Below, one piece after another: positions 62,858 to 64,000 of a DNA stretch of 64,000 nucleotides (position 1 is its first letter; every line of letters starts with the position of its first letter). Made by a program: the position numbers and the translations under genes. This stretch comes from Streptomyces sp. HUAS CB01 (GTDB taxonomy: Bacteria; Actinomycetota; Actinomycetes; Streptomycetales; Streptomycetaceae), in contig NZ_CP129137.1 of assembly GCF_030406905.1 (NCBI RefSeq), forward strand, positions 2,111,001-2,175,000, read 5' to 3'. The notes under the pieces were generated by a model, which ran no database searches, was not told the origin of the DNA, and saw only the letters and a list, made by a program, of their open reading frames with translations.

Positions 62858-63307
62858 TTGTCTTTCGAAGAGGAGTGGGCCCGGTTGAAGGCCGACGCGC
62901 TGGCGCGTCAGCAGACCGGCATGCAGATCAATCAGCTGCCGGTAGACGGAGGCGGCGGGGCCGTCGCCCCGGCCACCGGGTCCCTGGTCGCCAAGGCCGA
63001 GTCGATCAATGGCAACGCGAATCTGCTGATCGAGATCGCGGGCTTTCTCCACGAGGGACGGCCCGATGCCGAACTGACCACGATGGCCCGGGAACCCCGG
63101 ACGCCTGAGGACGTGGCCAAGCAGGTGGCACGGTTCGCCGGATTCGCCGATGACCAGTACCAGGACGCGGTCGCCCTGTTCGCGGCACTGTCCACTCGCC
63201 TCAGGACGACCGGCGGCGACTTCGTGAAGATCGACGACGACACGGCTCTACGCTTCCTGGACAACGTTCTGGAGTACGGTCAGTACGTCGCCCCGGAGTC
63301 GCGATGA
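62858..63307 (+). CDS. small helical protein, putative partner of a type VII-linked toxin
   Basis: A 149-residue, mostly helical, acidic protein (SFEEEWARLKADALARQQ; LVAKAESINGNANLLIEIAGFLHEG). It lacks a signal peptide. The WXG-like length and the helix-turn-helix look suggest a secretion partner or chaperone, but the exact WxG motif is absent. The TTG at 62858 follows GGAGGGGG. Its stop overlaps the next start as ATGA, so the two are coupled. Base composition is a little less GC-rich than its neighbours. Confidence 0.68.
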   Translation: MSFEEEWARLKADALARQQTGMQINQLPVDGGGGAVAPATGSLVAKAESINGNANLLIEIAGFLHEGRPDAELTTMAREPRTPEDVAKQVARFAGFADDQYQDAVALFAALSTRLRTTGGDFVKIDDDTALRFLDNVLEYGQYVAPESR

Positions 63308-64000
63308 GGAGCGGCATCAGTCACCGCAAGGACGTCGAGTTCCTGGAGGACTGCAACCCGCCCCTCGTCGAACGGAACGCGGACGAGTTCAAGCGCCTGC
63401 ACGACATGCTCGTGACGGTTGACCCTTCCGCCGAGCGCGCCGAGAAGCACACACAGTGGAAGAGCGAGGGCAGTCAGCACTACGAGGCCAGGCTCTCCGA
63501 GGGGCGCAAGCTGATCGCGCAACTCGCGGAAGGCTACGACAAGGCGTCCAGCGCTCTGCGCAGCTACGCGTTCGCTCTGGAGGTCGCCAAGGCGCACTAC
63601 TCCAACGGCAGGGCGAACGAGCAGTTGCTCGCGGACCTGATCCACACCAAAGGCACGGCGATCACCCGTGACGCCCAGGAGGCGGAGCCGATGCGCCAGT
63701 GGGAGGACATGCGTGCGACCACCGGGGTCATGGACTTCTTCGCCGAGTTGACCATGGATGTCGACGACATCCGCGAGGACGCGAACCGGCTGCACGACGC
63801 CGCCGGCGGGGACTTCTACCTGGCTGAGACCACGGAGCGCGAGGCGCGGGAGATCTGCGTGCACGAGCTCAAGCAGGCGTACGACCTGCTGCCTGATTTC
63901 CGCATGGGTTTCATCCAGCGGGTCGACATCGTCCCGGCGATCGCGGAGCTGCGGCAAGAGGCAGCCGAGGCGAGCACGAATCCGCTGACGCGGCTGCCCG
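63304..64000 (+). CDS. putative type VII-secreted (polymorphic toxin-like) protein, truncated by window end
   Basis: At least 232 residues, open at the right edge of the window. The visible part is long amphipathic helices (AEKHTQWKSEGSQHYEARL, then LAEGYDKASSALRSYAFALE). A conserved HxxxW...Y-type start and the AL.SYA.AL pattern are found in N-terminal secretion domains of actinobacterial T7SS toxins. A toxin domain would lie downstream, outside the window. No immunity gene is visible here. The ATG overlaps the preceding stop by 4 bp. Confidence 0.7.
   Translation, partial: MRSGISHRKDVEFLEDCNPPLVERNADEFKRLHDMLVTVDPSAERAEKHTQWKSEGSQHYEARLSEGRKLIAQLAEGYDKASSALRSYAFALEVAKAHYSNGRANEQLLADLIHTKGTAITRDAQEAEPMRQWEDMRATTGVMDFFAELTMDVDDIREDANRLHDAAGGDFYLAETTEREAREICVHELKQAYDLLPDFRMGFIQRVDIVPAIAELRQEAAEASTNPLTRLP

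Overview
The window looks like chromosomal core DNA of a Streptomyces. It has very high GC, strongly GC-biased third codon positions, many GTG and TTG starts, leaderless promoters and mycelial-actinobacterial families (MalR/MalEFG, GlnE, GlnA2, DUF3105/DUF305, EfeUOB, actinobacterial Rsm22). From memory, the gene order mal-glnE-glnA2-nadE-panB-map-hmuO-efe resembles one block of the Streptomyces coelicolor chromosome. No alignment was run. I saw no tRNA, rRNA, insertion sequence, CRISPR array or biosynthetic cluster.

Layout. 1-8 kb: maltose/maltodextrin locus with two paralogous GH13 alpha-glucosidases, malEFG and the LacI-type regulator malR; the divergent malE/aglA2 gap carries a palindromic operator candidate. 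8-20 kb: PAP2-family membrane protein, glnE, a PIG-L-type deacetylase, an FMN flavoprotein whose stop codon appears lost, three tandem VOC/glyoxalase genes and glnA2. 19-29 kb: envelope proteins including a coupled DUF3105-DUF305 pair, a frameshifted DUF5990 gene, a CBS protein, a hydrolase/membrane-protein pair, a Tat lipoprotein multicopper oxidase, nadE and an overlapping MFS exporter. 30-40 kb: membrane EEP nuclease, TetR plus DHA2 exporter with a perfect palindromic operator, panB, a SARP-like relic, an M50 protease, NpdG-like reductase and a second exporter.

40-48 kb is an iron/heme island: map, heme oxygenase (iron box upstream), a PhzF protein, a decayed hmuV-like ATPase, then efeO-efeB-efeU and a lipoprotein, with a second iron box before efeO. 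48-60 kb is mixed: prim-pol-like protein, TetR, dimethylargininase-like amidinohydrolase, Rsm22-type methyltransferase, exported proteins, Bcr/CflA exporter, oxidoreductase relic, PhoD, SDR, second PhzF. 60-64 kb: secreted protein, GH15 glucosidase/trehalase, and a two-gene unit resembling a type VII secretion-linked toxin module, cut by the window edge.

The genes form several small functional units: maltodextrin import and hydrolysis under MalR; nitrogen and glutamine control (glnE, glnA2); iron acquisition under an IdeR/DmdR1-type repressor; and two drug-efflux units. The window also holds four or five gene relics at different stages of decay, and a 222-bp inverted tract of near identity between the two alpha-glucosidase genes that suggests recent gene conversion.
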